Of a stretch of DNA of 64,000 bases, positions 1 to 11,797 are shown piece by piece; position 1 is the first letter of the stretch; every line of letters starts with the position of its first letter. The notes under the pieces were generated by a model that saw only the letters and a list, made by a program, of their open reading frames with translations, ran no database searches and was not told the DNA's origin. The position numbers were made by a program, and so were the translations under genes. The stretch is taken from positions 272,447 through 336,446 of the forward strand of contig WFMF01000187.1 in the NCBI GenBank assembly GCA_011033025.1. Direction: 5' to 3'. Source of the DNA: Beroe forskalii (lineage: Eukaryota; Ctenophora; Nuda; Beroida; Beroidae).

Positions 1-347
1 GGCTCACATTTGATTCTACTCAGTAGGTACTCATGGTTCATTGAAAACGAGATGATGCAAAAAACAAGAAATAAAAGTGGCAATCAACTAATTAGAACAG
101 CATATAACATCAAAATATAACTGATTGGGCATCACAAATAATAACCAAACATAGCCAATATACTAATATATTATTAGAGATATTAATTGTTTCGATACTC
201 AAATAGAAGAATATAAGGAGGAGCAACACATCAAACAATACAGTCAATGGTAATGGTGGGAGCCGATTGTCTAAGCAAAGAAGCCTATGATGTTTTAGCA
301 CATGAGCTCTTATCAATATGCAGTATGCACTTAGTAACTTTGTTAAC

Positions 348-381
348 AATATGGTCCCTTATCATGATAAGGAACCATATT
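348..381. repeat. 34-bp near-perfect palindrome
   Basis: The two halves are reverse complements with one mismatch and meet at ATCATGAT. It is isolated in AT-rich DNA with no gene nearby. The rest of 1-750 shows no coding signal that I can support. Confidence 0.6.
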
Positions 382-756
382 GTGATATCATAGCAAAGGG
401 TATGTGTAGGAACTTGATTATAATGATGTTACCTACGTACTCATACAAATTAGCTACAACATAATACATACACTTTCAATACTAGAGCAGGGCCTATGCC
501 CTCTGGTCACAGCAAAAGCCTGGATGGCCCCATCTTTTGAACTTAGTAAGTTAGTGGTCATAATTTGTACTCACTTATAATCTTATAGGTACTGATCATG
601 GTAGGTACTTTGTGCTGGATGATATTTTCAAAATGTTGTCAAAAATCACTGACATGAACATTCTGATCTTCACTATGCTTTTAAGGTCCCCCATAGAAAT
701 AAAAAATTCTCATGAAGATATCACTATCCTTGACAAGTTGGTTACAATATAATTGT

Positions 757-871
757 ACAACCACTATGAAGTGGTCTTACAAATACTCTTGGAAAATTTG
801 GACAAATGAGATGGTGTGATTTTTGACTGAATGACTTATGAGAATTCATAAGACAACTCCATAGTGGTTGT
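757..871. mobile_element. Small inverted-repeat element (MITE-like)
   Basis: Imperfect terminal inverted repeats of about 32 bp start ACAACCACTATG at the left and end CATAGTGGTTGT at the right. They enclose about 50 bp of AT-rich DNA. No target duplication is evident, so the transposon superfamily cannot be named. Confidence 0.5.
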
Positions 872-1039
872 TGAGTTACTTTGTAACTCTGTAGTTAATA
901 TGTGACGTAAAAGTGAAATGTATAGTTGCCACGTGACTGTACACTTACCAATATGAAGAACCAATCATGGAAGAGCTCCTGGGGAATTAGTGCAATGCAG
1001 AGCCAGCTACCAAAGCAAAGTTCCAGATTAAATGACATG

Positions 1040-1270
1040 CAATCAAATACCTACTTTGTGAAATCAGAAAGGCATTTTGTTTATTTTCAGTTGCCAAATC
1101 TCTCAGACTTTGTCCAACCTGATTTTGTGACCATGCATTTGTAACTAGGGGAATCATGAAAATCGTGTTTTGAGCATTTAGTTCCACTTCATGATGTTGC
1201 AACCAATTTCCTTTTAAACTGTAGAAGGGCATTTCATTTATTTTGGTTTTCAAATCTCTGGGACCATGCA
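1040..1270. repeat. Diverged direct duplication
   Basis: About 48 bp around 1063-1110 recur, diverged, at about 1217-1264. Shared words include GGCATTT and CAAATCTCT. The copies lie about 154 bp apart, directly upstream of the transposon-derived remnant, and may belong to it. Confidence 0.4.
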
Positions 1271-1399
1271 CTATCCATTTTTTGACTGTGCCAGATATAC
1301 CTACCTATATATCAAAAAATAAATCTATAAAGGTATAAACAATCTTTAGCCCACAATATACCCTTCTCTAATAAAAGCAGTGAAGAAGACTCTGTACAG

Positions 1400-1870
1400 T
1401 TGACACACAGGGGCTGGTTGATTAGATCATCAACAGTGGACTTGAAAATACTATGGTCTCCAACACAGAGACATGCAATCCTACAGGAGCATCTTGGTAG
1501 GCAAATACTCCGGGTGGCATACAATCATCAAATCCTTGAACTGGTTCTAAGAACTGCCTTCACAGAGCTGTTTGGGGACACCAAGGGTCCAGAAGAGCAA
1601 AAGAGGCCTTCTTCATGTTGAAATTCATGAAGCCTGCTGACCCACTCTAAAACTAACAGACCTTCAACTCCCTGATATCGATAAAACCTTCCTTGTGGAC
1701 AAAGCTTCTGTCCTCTCCTTCATCCAGCAGTGCTCAAAATATAAGAGCAAGCACACCTCTTACCCGGACCCAGAGCTGGCATGCAGTTCTCATCCATGGC
1801 ATGGAGGGACACCAGGCACATATGAACATGCCACTTGGATGTCAAAGGCCAATATCTACAGAATAAATTA
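1400..1870 (+). pseudogene. Decayed transposon-related ORF remnant
   Basis: Conceptual translation gives discontinuous blocks, including LGRQILRVAYNHQILELVLR, KLTDLQLPDIDKTFLVDKAS and PGTYEHATWMSKANIY. From memory, similar block orders (a histidine-containing helix, an FLVDKAS-like segment, then an HARWM-like box) occur in repetitive uncharacterised proteins of Hydra, aphids and sea urchin that are probably transposon-derived. The reading frame is broken, so this is a fossil and not an active gene. The superfamily is not identifiable by eye. Confidence 0.45.
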
Positions 1871-1925
1871 AAAATGTCTGTGTCTTTTGTGTATATTTCA
1901 CAAAACGGTTTTGCACTTGCTGAGC

Positions 1926-2012
1926 TTGGTAAACACGTATATCCCTGTTTGGTCGTTTGGAAGCGCACGGCGCGTACACACACGACGACACCTATGCAAT
2001 GCCTTCATCTGA
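1926..2012 (-). mobile_element. Inverted, diverged copy of the short GC-rich element
   Basis: Read on the minus strand this carries the same two ends as the neighbouring elements: GGGATATACGTGTTTACC at one side and a GCATAGG...GTGTGTACGCG end at the other. The interior is CG-rich. The ends are less well conserved than in the plus-strand copies and no clear target duplication is seen, so it is probably older. Confidence 0.55.
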
Positions 2013-2029
2013 AGAGTTGTCGTGCGATG

Positions 2030-2263
2030 TTCCTAAGCCCGCATAGCAGGTGTGTGGAAGCGTTCCTAAGCCCGCATAGGTGTGCGTACGCGCGCCGCGC
2101 AACACAGACAGGGATATACGTGTTTAGCAAGTGGAAGCGCGCCACGCGACGAAAACTTGCCAGACGTTGCCTGCCCCATGCGCGTCGGGGCGCGCGCGCT
2201 TTGCGCGCGCGAGGGGGCCAGGCAACGCCGCGCCTGGTAAACAGGGATATACGTGTTTAGCAA
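2030..2263 (+). mobile_element. Short GC-rich inverted-repeat element, interrupted by a nested copy
   Basis: The element begins TTCCTAAGCCCGCAT and ends CGTGTTTAGCAA. These ends are imperfect inverted repeats of each other. It is flanked by CGTGCGATG (2021-2029) and CGTACGCTG (2264-2272), a 9-bp target duplication with 7 of 9 matches. Its interior holds a CG-rich palindromic tract around 2165-2230. A second family member (2063-2130) with its own target duplication lies inside it, so the outer insertion is the older one. Confidence 0.7.
2063..2130 (+). mobile_element. Nested 68-bp copy of the short GC-rich element
   Basis: It begins TTCCTAAGCCCGCATAGGTG and ends ATATACGTGTTTAGCAA. It is flanked exactly by the 9-bp direct repeat GTGGAAGCG (2054-2062 and 2131-2139). 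It sits inside the element at 2030-2263. At 68 bp it can encode nothing, so it must move in trans. Confidence 0.75.
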
Positions 2264-2365
2264 CGTACGCTGTATGACCCGTTAACGACAGCGCCCGCCG
2301 CGCTGATTCTCGAGACTCGAGAGGGTCTGTCACCGTCAGACAACTGAAGAGGAACGACGCAGACG

Positions 2366-2428
2366 TTCCTAAGCCCGCATAGGTGTGTGTACGCGCGCAA
2401 CGCAGACAGGGATATACGTGTTTAGCAA
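2366..2428 (+). mobile_element. 63-bp copy of the short GC-rich element
   Basis: It has the same ends as the 2063-2130 copy and is flanked exactly by ACGCAGACG (2357-2365 and 2429-2437), a perfect 9-bp duplication. The interior is only a CG-alternating tract. Confidence 0.75.
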
Positions 2429-2533
2429 ACGCAGACGTGACGCACGATGCAAGTCGCGCGGCGCGCGCGGAATTGAAAAAGAAATCTTTTTTCAAGACAT
2501 CAATCTGCAAGACTTTTCTTACTCCATGTTACG

Positions 2534-2592
2534 GAGCCTTATTTTGCGCGCGCAAGCGCGCCTCTTCAGAGAAGAGGCAAAATAAGGCTCCA
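2534..2592. repeat. Foldback inverted repeat
   Basis: Perfect 14-bp outer arms (GGAGCCTTATTTTG and its complement), then CCTCTTC/GAAGAGG inner arms around a CGCGCGCAAGCGCGCC segment. It would form a stable hairpin. It may be another miniature element or the relic of one. The surrounding 1960-2660 is unusually CG-rich for this window. Confidence 0.55.
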
Positions 2593-2726
2593 CCATAATG
2601 GTAATAGTCGATGCGCGTCGTAACTAATTATCGCGCGCGCTGAAAATATCCCGCGCATTGGATTCATCGTGGATGGTTTACATAACATGAATTGCACCGC
2701 GGCTGCACGATATGTCATTATGCAGT

Positions 2727-5700
2727 AAAGAGAGCCGGTGCTCACGAGCAGCAAGCATAATCAAACGGGGTACAAGGAGCCGGTGCTCACAGTTTCACAA
2801 GCAATTAGCCAAATCAAATGGAGTAGATAGATCCGGGCCCATAGAGTCACAAGCAGCAAGCATTATCAAATGGGGCAGATAGAGCCGGGCCCACAGGCCA
2901 GAGTCACCTGCAGCAAGCATAATCAAATGGAGTAGATAGAGCCGGGCACACAGAGTCTCCTGCAGCAAGTATAATCAAATGGAGTAGACAGAGCCGGGCC
3001 CACAGGCCAGAGTCACCTGCAGCAAGCATAATCAAATGGAGTAGATAGAGCCGGGCACACAGAGTTTCCTGCAGCAAGCATAATCAAATGGAGTAAATAG
3101 AGCTGGGTCCGAAGAGTCACAAGCAGCAAGCATAATCAAATGGAGTAAACAGAGCCGGGCCCACAGAGTCACTTGCAGGAAGCATAATCAAATGGAGTAG
3201 ATAGAGCCGGGCCCACAGAGTAACCTGCAGCAAGCATAATCAAATGGAGTAGATAGAGTCGGGCACACTGAGTCACAAGCAGCAAGCATAATCAAATGGA
3301 GTAGATAGAGCCGGGCCCACAGAGTAACCTGCAGCAAGCATAATCAAATGGAGTAGATAGAGTCGGTCACACTGAGTCACCTGCAGGAAGCATAATCAAA
3401 TGGGGTAGATAGAGTCGGGCACACAGAGTCACCTACAGCAAGCATAATCAAATGGAGTAGATAGAGCCGGGCACACAGATTGTCCTGCAGCAAGTATAAT
3501 CAAATGGAGTAGATAGAGCCGGGTCCACAGATTCTCCTGCAGCAAGCATAATCAAATGGAGTAAATAGAGCCGGGCCCACAGAGTCACAAGCAACAAGCA
3601 TAATCAAATGGAGTAGATAGAGCCGGGCACACAGAGTCACAAGCAGCAAGCATAATCAAATGGGGTAGATAGAGCCGGGCCCACAGAGTCACTTGCAGCA
3701 AGCATAATCAAATGGAGTAGATAGAGCCGGGCACACTGAGTCACTTGCAGCAAGCATAATCAAATGGAGTAGATAGAGCCGGGTTCACAGAGTCACCTGC
3801 AGCAAGCATAATCAAATGGAGTAGACAGAGCCGGGCCCACAGAGTCACCTGCAGCAAGCATAATCAAATGGAGTAAATAGAGCCGGGCCCACAGAGTCAC
3901 AAGCAGCAAGCATAATCAAATGGAGTAGATAGAGCCGGGCCCACAGATTCTCCTGCAGCAAGCATAATCAAATGGGGTAGATAGAGTCGGGCACACTGAG
4001 TCACCTGCAGCAAGCATAATTAAATGGGGTTCATAGAGCCGGGCACACAGAGTTTCCTGCAGCAAGCATAATCAAATGGAGTAAATAGAGCTTGGTCCGA
4101 AGAGTCACAAGCAGCAAGCATGATAAAATGGAGTAGATAGAGCCGGGCCCACAGAGTAACCTGCAGCAAGCATAATCAAATGGGGTAGATAGAGTCGGGC
4201 ACACTGAGTCACCTGCAGGAAGCATAATCAAATGGATTAGATAGAGCCGGGCACACAGAGTGTCCTGCAGCAAGCATAATCAAATGGGGTTCATAGAGCC
4301 GGGCACACAGAGTTTCCTGCAGCAAGCATAATCAAATGGAGTAAATAGAGCTGGGTCCGAAGAGTCACAAGCAGCAAGCATGATAAAATGGAGTAGATAG
4401 AGCCGGGCCCACAGATTCTCCTGCAGCAAGCATAATCAAATGGATTAGACAGAGCCGGGCCCACAGAGTCTCCTGCAGCAAGCATAATTAAATGGAGTAG
4501 ATAGAGCCGGGCCCACAGAGTCTCCTGCAGCAAGCATAATCAAATGGAGTAAATAGAGCTGGGTCCGAAGAGTCACAAGCAGCAAGCATGATAAAATGGA
4601 GTAGACAGAGCCGGGCCCACAGAGTCTCCTGCAGCAAGCATAATCAAATGGAGTAGACAGAGCCGGGCCCACAGAGTCTCCTGCAGCAAGCATAATCAAA
4701 TGGATTAGATAGAGCCGGGCACACAGAGTTTCCTGCAGCAAGCATAATCAAATGGAGTAAATAGAGCTGGGTCCGAAGAGTCACAAGCAGCAAGCATAAT
4801 CAAATGGAGTAGACAGAGCCGGGCCCACAGAGTAACCTGCAGCAAGCATAATCAAATGGAGTAAATAGAGCCGGGCCCACAGAGTCACAAGCAGCAAGCA
4901 TAATCAAATGGAGTAGATAGAGCCGGGCCCACAGAGTAACCTGCAGCAAGCATAATCAAATGGAGTAGATAGAGTCGGGCACACAGAATCTCCTGCAGTA
5001 AGCATAATCAAATGGAGTAGATAGAGTCGGGCACACAGAGTCTCCTGCAGCAAGCATAATCAAATGGATTAGATAGAGCCAGGCCCACAGAGTTTCCTGC
5101 AGCAAGCATAATAAAATGGAGTAGATAGAGCCGGGTCCACAGATTCTCTTGCAGCAAGCATAATCAAATGGAGTAAATAGAGCCGGGCCCACAGAGTCAC
5201 AAGCAACAAGCATAATCAAATGGAGTAGAAAGAGCCGGGCACACAGAGTCACAAGCAGCAAGCATAATCAAATGGGGTAGATAGAGCCGGGCCCACAGTC
5301 TCCTGCAGCAAGCATAATCAAATGGAGTAGATAGAGCCGGGCCCACAGAGTCACCTGCAGCAAGCATAATTAAATGGAGTAGATAGAGCCGGGCTCACAG
5401 AGTTTCCTGCAGCAAGCATAATCAAATGGAGTAGACAGAGCCGGGCCCACAGAGTCACCTGCAGCAAGCATAATCAAATGGAGTAGATAGAGCCGGGCAC
5501 ACAGAGTTTCCTGCAGCAAGCATAATCAAATGGAGTAGATAGAGCCGGGCCCACAGAGTAACCTGCAGCAAGCATAATCAAATGGAGTAAATAGAGCCGG
5601 GCCCACAGAGTCACAAGCAGCAAGCATAATCAAATGGAGTAGATAGAGCCGGGCCCACAGAGTAACCTGCAGCAAGCATAATCAAATGGGGTAGATAGAG

Positions 5701-6470
5701 CCGGGCACACTGAGTCACCTGCAGGAAGCATAATCAAATGGGGTAGATAGAGCCGGGCCCACAGAGTCACTTGGAGCAAGCATAATCAAATGGATTAGAT
5801 AGAGCCGGGCACACAGAGTCTCCTGCAGCAAGCATAATCAAATGGAGTAGACAGAGCCGGGCCAACAGAGTCACCTGCAGGAAGCATAATCAAATGGATT
5901 AGACAGAGCCGGGCACACAGAGTTTCCTGCAGCAAGCATAATCAAATGGAGTAAATAGAGCTGGGTCCGAAGAGTCACAAGCAGCAAGCATAATTAAATG
6001 GACTAGACAAAGCCGGGCACACAGATTCTCCTGCAGCATTAAGCATAATCAAATGGGGTAGATAGAGCCGGGCCCACAGAGTAACCTGCAGCAAGCATAA
6101 TCAAATGGAGTAGATAGAGCCGGGCCCATAGAGTCACTTGCAGCAAGCATAATCAAATGGGGTAGATAGAGCCGGGCACACAGAGTCTCCTGCAGCAAGC
6201 ATAATCAAATGGAGTAAATAGAGCCGGGTCAACAGAGTCTCCTGCAGCAAGCATAATCACATGGAGTTGATAGAGCCGGGCACACAGAGTCTCCTGCAGC
6301 AAGCATAATCAAATGGAGTAAATAGAGCCGGGCTCACAGAGTTTCCTGCAGCAAGCATAATCGAATGGGTAGATAGATCCGGGCCAACAGAGTCTCCTGC
6401 AGCAAGCATATAATAAAATGGTGTAGATATAGCCGGGCCCACAGAGTCAAATCTCACAAGCATAAAGCAA
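2727..6470. repeat. 52-bp minisatellite array, about 70 copies
   Basis: A 52-bp unit recurs head to tail. The core words are GCAAGCATAATCAAATGG, then AGTAGATAGAGCCGGGC, then CCACAGAGT, followed by a variable 8-9 bp joint (CACCTGCAG, CACAAGCAG, CTCCTGCAG, TTCCTGCAG or AACCTGCAG). Units at both edges are more diverged. Variant joints are interspersed, suggesting repeated unequal exchange. Minus-strand readings stay open for 80-100 codons because the unit has few stops there. Since 52 is not a multiple of three, the peptide repeats only every three units, which argues against selection for coding. Confidence 0.95.
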
Positions 6471-8385
6471 ATATCAATTAGCATAATCAAAACGGGTAGA
6501 AAAGTAGAAAGAGCCGATGGCCACACAAAACAAATAATTTAATGAAGTAATGAGTAGCAACGAACTGCGTAAAAACATCAACTGTTTATGGAAAGCCGGA
6601 CACATTCCTCACTCTAGTGCTCGGCAGATAGTTTATTCCATATATGGGTATCACCTGACAATTATTTCAAGGAACGCCTGTTAAACCTGACCTACGTCAT
6701 CACGTTATCCAACGCGACTGGGAGATCTCAAAATATGGTCATCTCTGCTAGAGTGACTCTCAACCTAGAGCGCTAGGGGTGACAGCGCACTCAAACAATT
6801 AATGCCCAAATATGGTTGAATCACTTAATAGGGGCGTAAAATATGCGCCCCGAGCTGAGAGCGAATCTTGCCATTGTTGCGTGGCCCTGTTTGTGACTTT
6901 TTCTACAGCGCTGCAGCATGAACAAACAGGGACACGTAACATGTGGTAAGACTTTTTCCAGACTCCAACTCCCTACTTGAACACCAACATGATCCCTTAA
7001 GGTAATGCAATTGCAATGTTGAGAGCAGCAGGATCTAAGTGAGTCACACCAAGATGAGTGGTGTGCAGGTATCTTCAGTCCAATACCTACCTCAGCTTTT
7101 GGGGTGTTTAAATTGCATTTTTTGTTTGGAATTTTCAGCTCTATTTAAATAGTATTGCCATTTTTCTGGGTATTTTGGGCTTTTTCTAAAATAGTACCAT
7201 TTTTATTGATTGAATTTTGTACATTTTTAAGTTGTGCCTATTCATAAATATTTATTTTTAGTTACTTTTTTCTCAATTGTGTTTTTCATGCAACTTCTGC
7301 ATAACAGAGATCCACTCAGGCCACTTGTATCAAGCATTATACTGTCTTAGTCTTAGTAAAATGGCCAGGGTCGGTTTAATTGACCAGGCCAGTGGCTGCC
7401 ATGCTGAGCATTGAGACTATCCCTAATATGCTAGTCCAGAATACAGGGTCTATTCCAGCATTTTGAACTTGAAGGTCACATGAACCGAAAAGATGTTAGA
7501 AGTTCCCTGTTTAGGGTAAGTTCATGACAGTTGTTCATTAATCATGATAGTGTTCCTAAATCAGAGTTATTGGGAGAGGACATTCTTTCCACATGAGCTG
7601 CAGTTTATAGTATTTATTTCTAAGGGTGTAGATGTACAGAAATTTGTTGCTTGACAGAGGCAGTGAGGGGTTCTTGAGTGGCCTTTGAGAGTTTGAGGGA
7701 TGAAGCCATATTTGATGTTTTGTTGTACAAAGTGAGTACTGGATATTGGGCTGTGCCCATGTTGATTCAATATAATTAATATTAATTCATTATAATCCCT
7801 TGAAGATGGTCCTCAAAGGAATGATCAACCCATAGATACATATTATGTACCTATATATGGGTTGATCATTCCTTTGAAGACAGTCTTCAAGTAAGTGTAC
7901 CTGGATTATAATGAGTTAAGTAAAAAGATTAAAGAATAGTATAGGTATAGAAAGATGGGGCTAGGGTGGTTATAATGTGAAATTAAAAGTTAATAGGAGG
8001 AGTTGGATAGTGAACCCAATGTAAACCCAATTTTTGTTTTTCTCTTGAATTTGTGTTTTTCTCTTGAACCCTGATAAGCCAGGGATAAAAATTCTTAATT
8101 TACAGGGGTTTATCTAGGTCCCCCAAGCGAAGAATTGATCTTGTTAGTTGATGTTGATGAAAGTTTGCTGTCACATTTCGAATCTGTGGTTCAGTTAGTA
8201 TGAACTTCAAATTCCATCAAATCTTCACAATTTTCATAAAATCTCCCAGAAGTTACCCAAAATCTCTTTCAATGTTAACTTATATTTGGTCAAATACCCC
8301 TTACCTTGATCTGCAAATGTATGCATTGAGTTATTTCAGAATTATATTTTGTTGTATTCATTTATCTTGAGGAATGAATATATAA
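6471..8385. other. Intergenic, no gene recognised
   Basis: AT-rich sequence containing degenerate ends of the minisatellite (to about 6520) and the inverted-repeat element at 7787-7914. No tRNA, rRNA or convincing coding exon is seen. The last part is presumably the 5' flank of the gene starting at 8386. Confidence 0.5.
7787..7914. mobile_element. Foldback element (MITE-like), 128 bp
   Basis: The ends are TCATTATAATCC and GGATTATAATGA. Nearly the whole element is palindromic: AAAGGAATGATCAACCCAT on the left pairs with ATGGGTTGATCATTCCTTT on the right around a TATA-rich loop. The right arm carries about 11 bp more (TAAGTGTACCT region) than the left. Confidence 0.65.
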
Positions 8386-11300
8386 ATGATAAGTGAAAAG
8401 CCCATCAAAGATGGGCGAATAATATTTTCTGATGCTGATTTGAAACTTGAAGATCCAGCCATTACTATATCAAACCTTGAACAGCTTATATGTGACATTA
8501 GCACCAATTTAATTTCAGAAGACATTTTTCAGTCACAAGTCAAAGTCATTTTAAATGACTTGAAATGGGAAGCATCAAAATGTCTTCAATATTTTGAGAT
8601 TGCAGTGTTTGGTTCCTCAATGAATGGATTTCGTAACAAGGCATCAGATATTGACTTTGTAGTTGATTTAAAACAAGATGGAATTGAAAATCAGTTATGT
8701 GTGTTGCAGAATTTCTTGATCCATTCAAAAACTTTTCAGATCAAGCAGGTTATAAAGCAGGCATATGTGCCAATAATAACAGTGAAACATCATGCTACTC
8801 AAATGTACTGTGACATATCTTTTTCATCCCCAACTATTTCTCGAAGAGATGTCATATATAACACCAATCTTCTCAAGACATATTCCTGCACATTCCCTGT
8901 CATTGCAAAAAGCTTCAGATTTTTCAAGCATATATTGAATTTTACAAAGTTTGGAAGTGTTAGGACATCAGGACTTTCTACTTATACTCATATTCTTTTG
9001 TTCATTTATTTCCTAACTCACAAGCGGGAGCCAAAGATTCCTCTCATCGACCCAAAATCACTCAGATTTAAGAATAATCAGCTTTTCCAGAATTTATCTG
9101 CAGCTGAATTGATCCTTGACTATCTTCGCTACATTTCTTGTGAGCTTGATTCTGCCAAAGTCTCAATTGATATCAAATCTGCAAATGATATTTCACGGCC
9201 AACTAATTTTGGTTCACCAGGAAAGCTGACAGTACCTGATCCTTATGTTAATAAAGATCTTGGAAAATACATGAAAGAACATCAACTTTATTGCTTCAAA
9301 CTATTTTGTTACCATTTACTGCAGCATCTGTTGTCAAATGCTTCAGGAAGTGTACATAACCTTGACAGATGGTGCTCCCAATATGATCCCACAAGTCTGA
9401 AAACTCCATCATTGAGCCCTAACTGCAGTAAGTATTTCAAATAATAGTCACATAATTCTGGTCATCCTTTGAAAATTCTACACTTTTGTCATTTTTGTAC
9501 TCAATTTAAATGTGACCCATTTAATAACCCTATTTTAATTAATTTTTAGAATATCAGAATGCTGACATCAAATATACAATACATACAGCAATAATGTTTA
9601 TTTCTTAATTGTGTTGAGAAACATTGTTATTGTGACTTGATTGTAAATGCCAAGACTTGACACAATAGCTGGTCGGACTGAACGGAACCTCTCAGCTTCA
9701 GTAATCAGTTCCTTGTTTGCCATTTAAACGGAGTGATCTTAATATTTGGGTTTAAACAATTTATGTAGACACGTAGGCTTGACTCACATTATGTTTCCCT
9801 TTGTTCAGGACCTGCATTCCTTGCTCCCAATCCAAAGAATTTCACAAAGCGTAAGAAAACAACAGCTCCTAAATCAGCCTTTTCTTTCTCTGAAAGTTGG
9901 GAAGTTACCATACCCTCTAATGTGACTCATCACTCTGGTAATGACTCAAGAAACAGAAAATCAACCTCAGAGTCGTCATGTGACTACAGAACTGTGGTCG
10001 ATGTTGACTGGGCTGATATGTTGGGTATTTCATTTTTTATCTTTTCATAGTTTCCTTATATTGCTCAATACATACTCTGATAGAGTATTTTCAATCCTCT
10101 GATATTCTGATATTTTTGCATTTTTAAGGTGCATTTACTCTAAGTCAAAGCATAAGTCTCAACTCTTAAGGCATCCTTCATATCATATCAATGACCCATC
10201 CACTGTAGTGCATTTAGTGCAATGCAACTAGCCCTCTTGCAGTGATCATTAAGCTCATTTTTGAAGTGTTAAATAATCGTAAATTTAATCTACGTGACTT
10301 ATGAAATATGAAACTCATCTTCACCACTCTTTTCTCCGTAGGACCAGCCCTGAATCTAGTTACCGACATGATAGACACTGGAGTTCCGGAACTGCAGTGT
10401 GTGCTGGTGTTTGGTAGAGAAACTGAGCTGCAGTTAATGGAGGAGGTGTTCAGACACCTGCCTCTGCCTCAGAATCTAACCGTGTCTAGTTGTTTTTCCA
10501 GTTGTAAACCCGGAACTCAGCTTTACCTCACCACGTATCATAATACGGTGAGATGCTGTATGGGGGTATATGATATATCAGTAATCTTAATAATATTCAC
10601 GTAACCAGCATAATATGTAATTGAATTATTTGTGTTAAGGTGAAGTCCACACTTTGTATTGGCGTATTGAAATTCTGAATATCAATCTCTGGCAACAGAT
10701 AAACAGAGACCTTTTAAACAGCCTTATAAATACTGTTTATTAAACAGATACCTTATCGACTCTCATTTAAACGTCCCTTTCAAGGACTGAATGAAACGTC
10801 CCTTTCAAGGGCCGAATGAAATCTTTAGTATTCAGTATGTGTGACCTGTGGACGATTTTGTGAGAGTGCTAATCCTGTGCCATGCCCATAGTTGATAGTG
10901 GATCAAAATGCATTATGCCACCTCATCAGAGTTCAGAGTACTTCGCATGCAAGTTAATAAGCGTCTATATAGTATCGTAGCGATACGATCTCGGCACATT
11001 CATGAATGAAAAGAGGTAGAGGGAGTAGCTAGGGAAGAATCAGCTCTTAATAGTTCGAATGGGAGACTAATCAGTCTTAATAATTCAGCTCTTTTTTGAT
11101 TTAGCTTTAAATATAGTCCGCCTATGTCATTCAAAACTTTTTGGTACAATGAAGTTGAAATGCTTAAAAAATAATGCGATTTTGGTCTTTGGGTCAGTTG
11201 GGGGCAGTTCAAAGGCGAAGAAGGCTTGTTTGATATTATCTTATATATCAATGTCTACCAGAGATTGACATCTTACATTCTCAAGTCCCAACTATTAGAT

Positions 11301-11797
11301 TATTAGCCATCAGGACTTATTGAAATACTAACTACAAAACTTTTTTCAGATTACTAAAAAGATAGACGCCTCCTCTGTGAAGCATGTTTGTATCTACAAA
11401 CCAACATTCCAACTGCCTGTTTCGTTTTGGAGAATACTCCGATCTTCATTTCCAAACGGTCAGGTAAGACTGAGCTGCTGCTTCGCTGTTTCAAGTACAT
11501 GAATTCCCGAGTTGCTTACATTCGGTTTTACTTCATTTCTTTTGTGTGTCGTATTATAACCTTATCTCACAAACCAACCTCCAGTTTCAGCTATACTTCC
11601 TAGTTCCCATCGTTGAAGACTCTTCTCCCACCCCTGATCATCTGGATGAGTTGGCGTGCCTCTACTGCCTGGGAGAGAGCGCTCTGACTCGGTACCTGTG
11701 CACTTTGCAGATGGAGGATGTCAGAACACCACTCCTGGACATTGATAAGAGCTTCCATGGGCTGCCAGCCAACGTCGAGCTGCATCAAGTGCTGTGA
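8386..11797 (+). CDS. Non-canonical poly(A) polymerase / terminal uridylyltransferase-like protein
   Basis: Predicted RNA 3'-end nucleotidyltransferase of the TENT/TUT (Cid1-like) superfamily. Five exons join with matching phases: 8386-9427, 9809-10024, 10342-10547, 11350-11463 and 11585-11797, giving 596 residues. The nucleotidyltransferase motif is at residues 75-93: FGSS, then DIDFVVDL with acidic residues D88 and D90. A third aspartate, D143 in YCDISF, completes the catalytic triad. A central helical region and a DPYVNKDLGKYM segment (about 285-300) match the PAP-associated domain. An in-frame TAA immediately precedes the first ATG, so this start is firm. Residues after about 350 (exons 2-5) are not recognised as any domain. 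The last codons overlap a strong donor-like GTGAGT at 11793, so the gene may continue by splicing beyond the apparent stop. Catalytic identity is well supported; whether it adds A or U is unknown. Confidence 0.8.
10769..10822. repeat. Two-copy 28-bp tandem repeat in intron 3
   Basis: AACGTCCCTTTCAAGG followed by a GAATGA tail is repeated twice with small differences, inside intron 3 of the nucleotidyltransferase gene. Confidence 0.6.

Noticed and set aside
1835-2260. 141-codon frame rich in Arg/Ala
   Set aside because: Runs through the nested CG-rich elements; its composition is explained by the repeats.
4031-5261. Several 80-101 codon minus-strand frames with LIMLAAGDS repeats
   Set aside because: Artefact of the 52-bp array; the period is not a codon multiple and the frames are interrupted at random.
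2720-6470. CRISPR array
   Set aside because: Units are contiguous with no unique spacers, and the window is eukaryotic.
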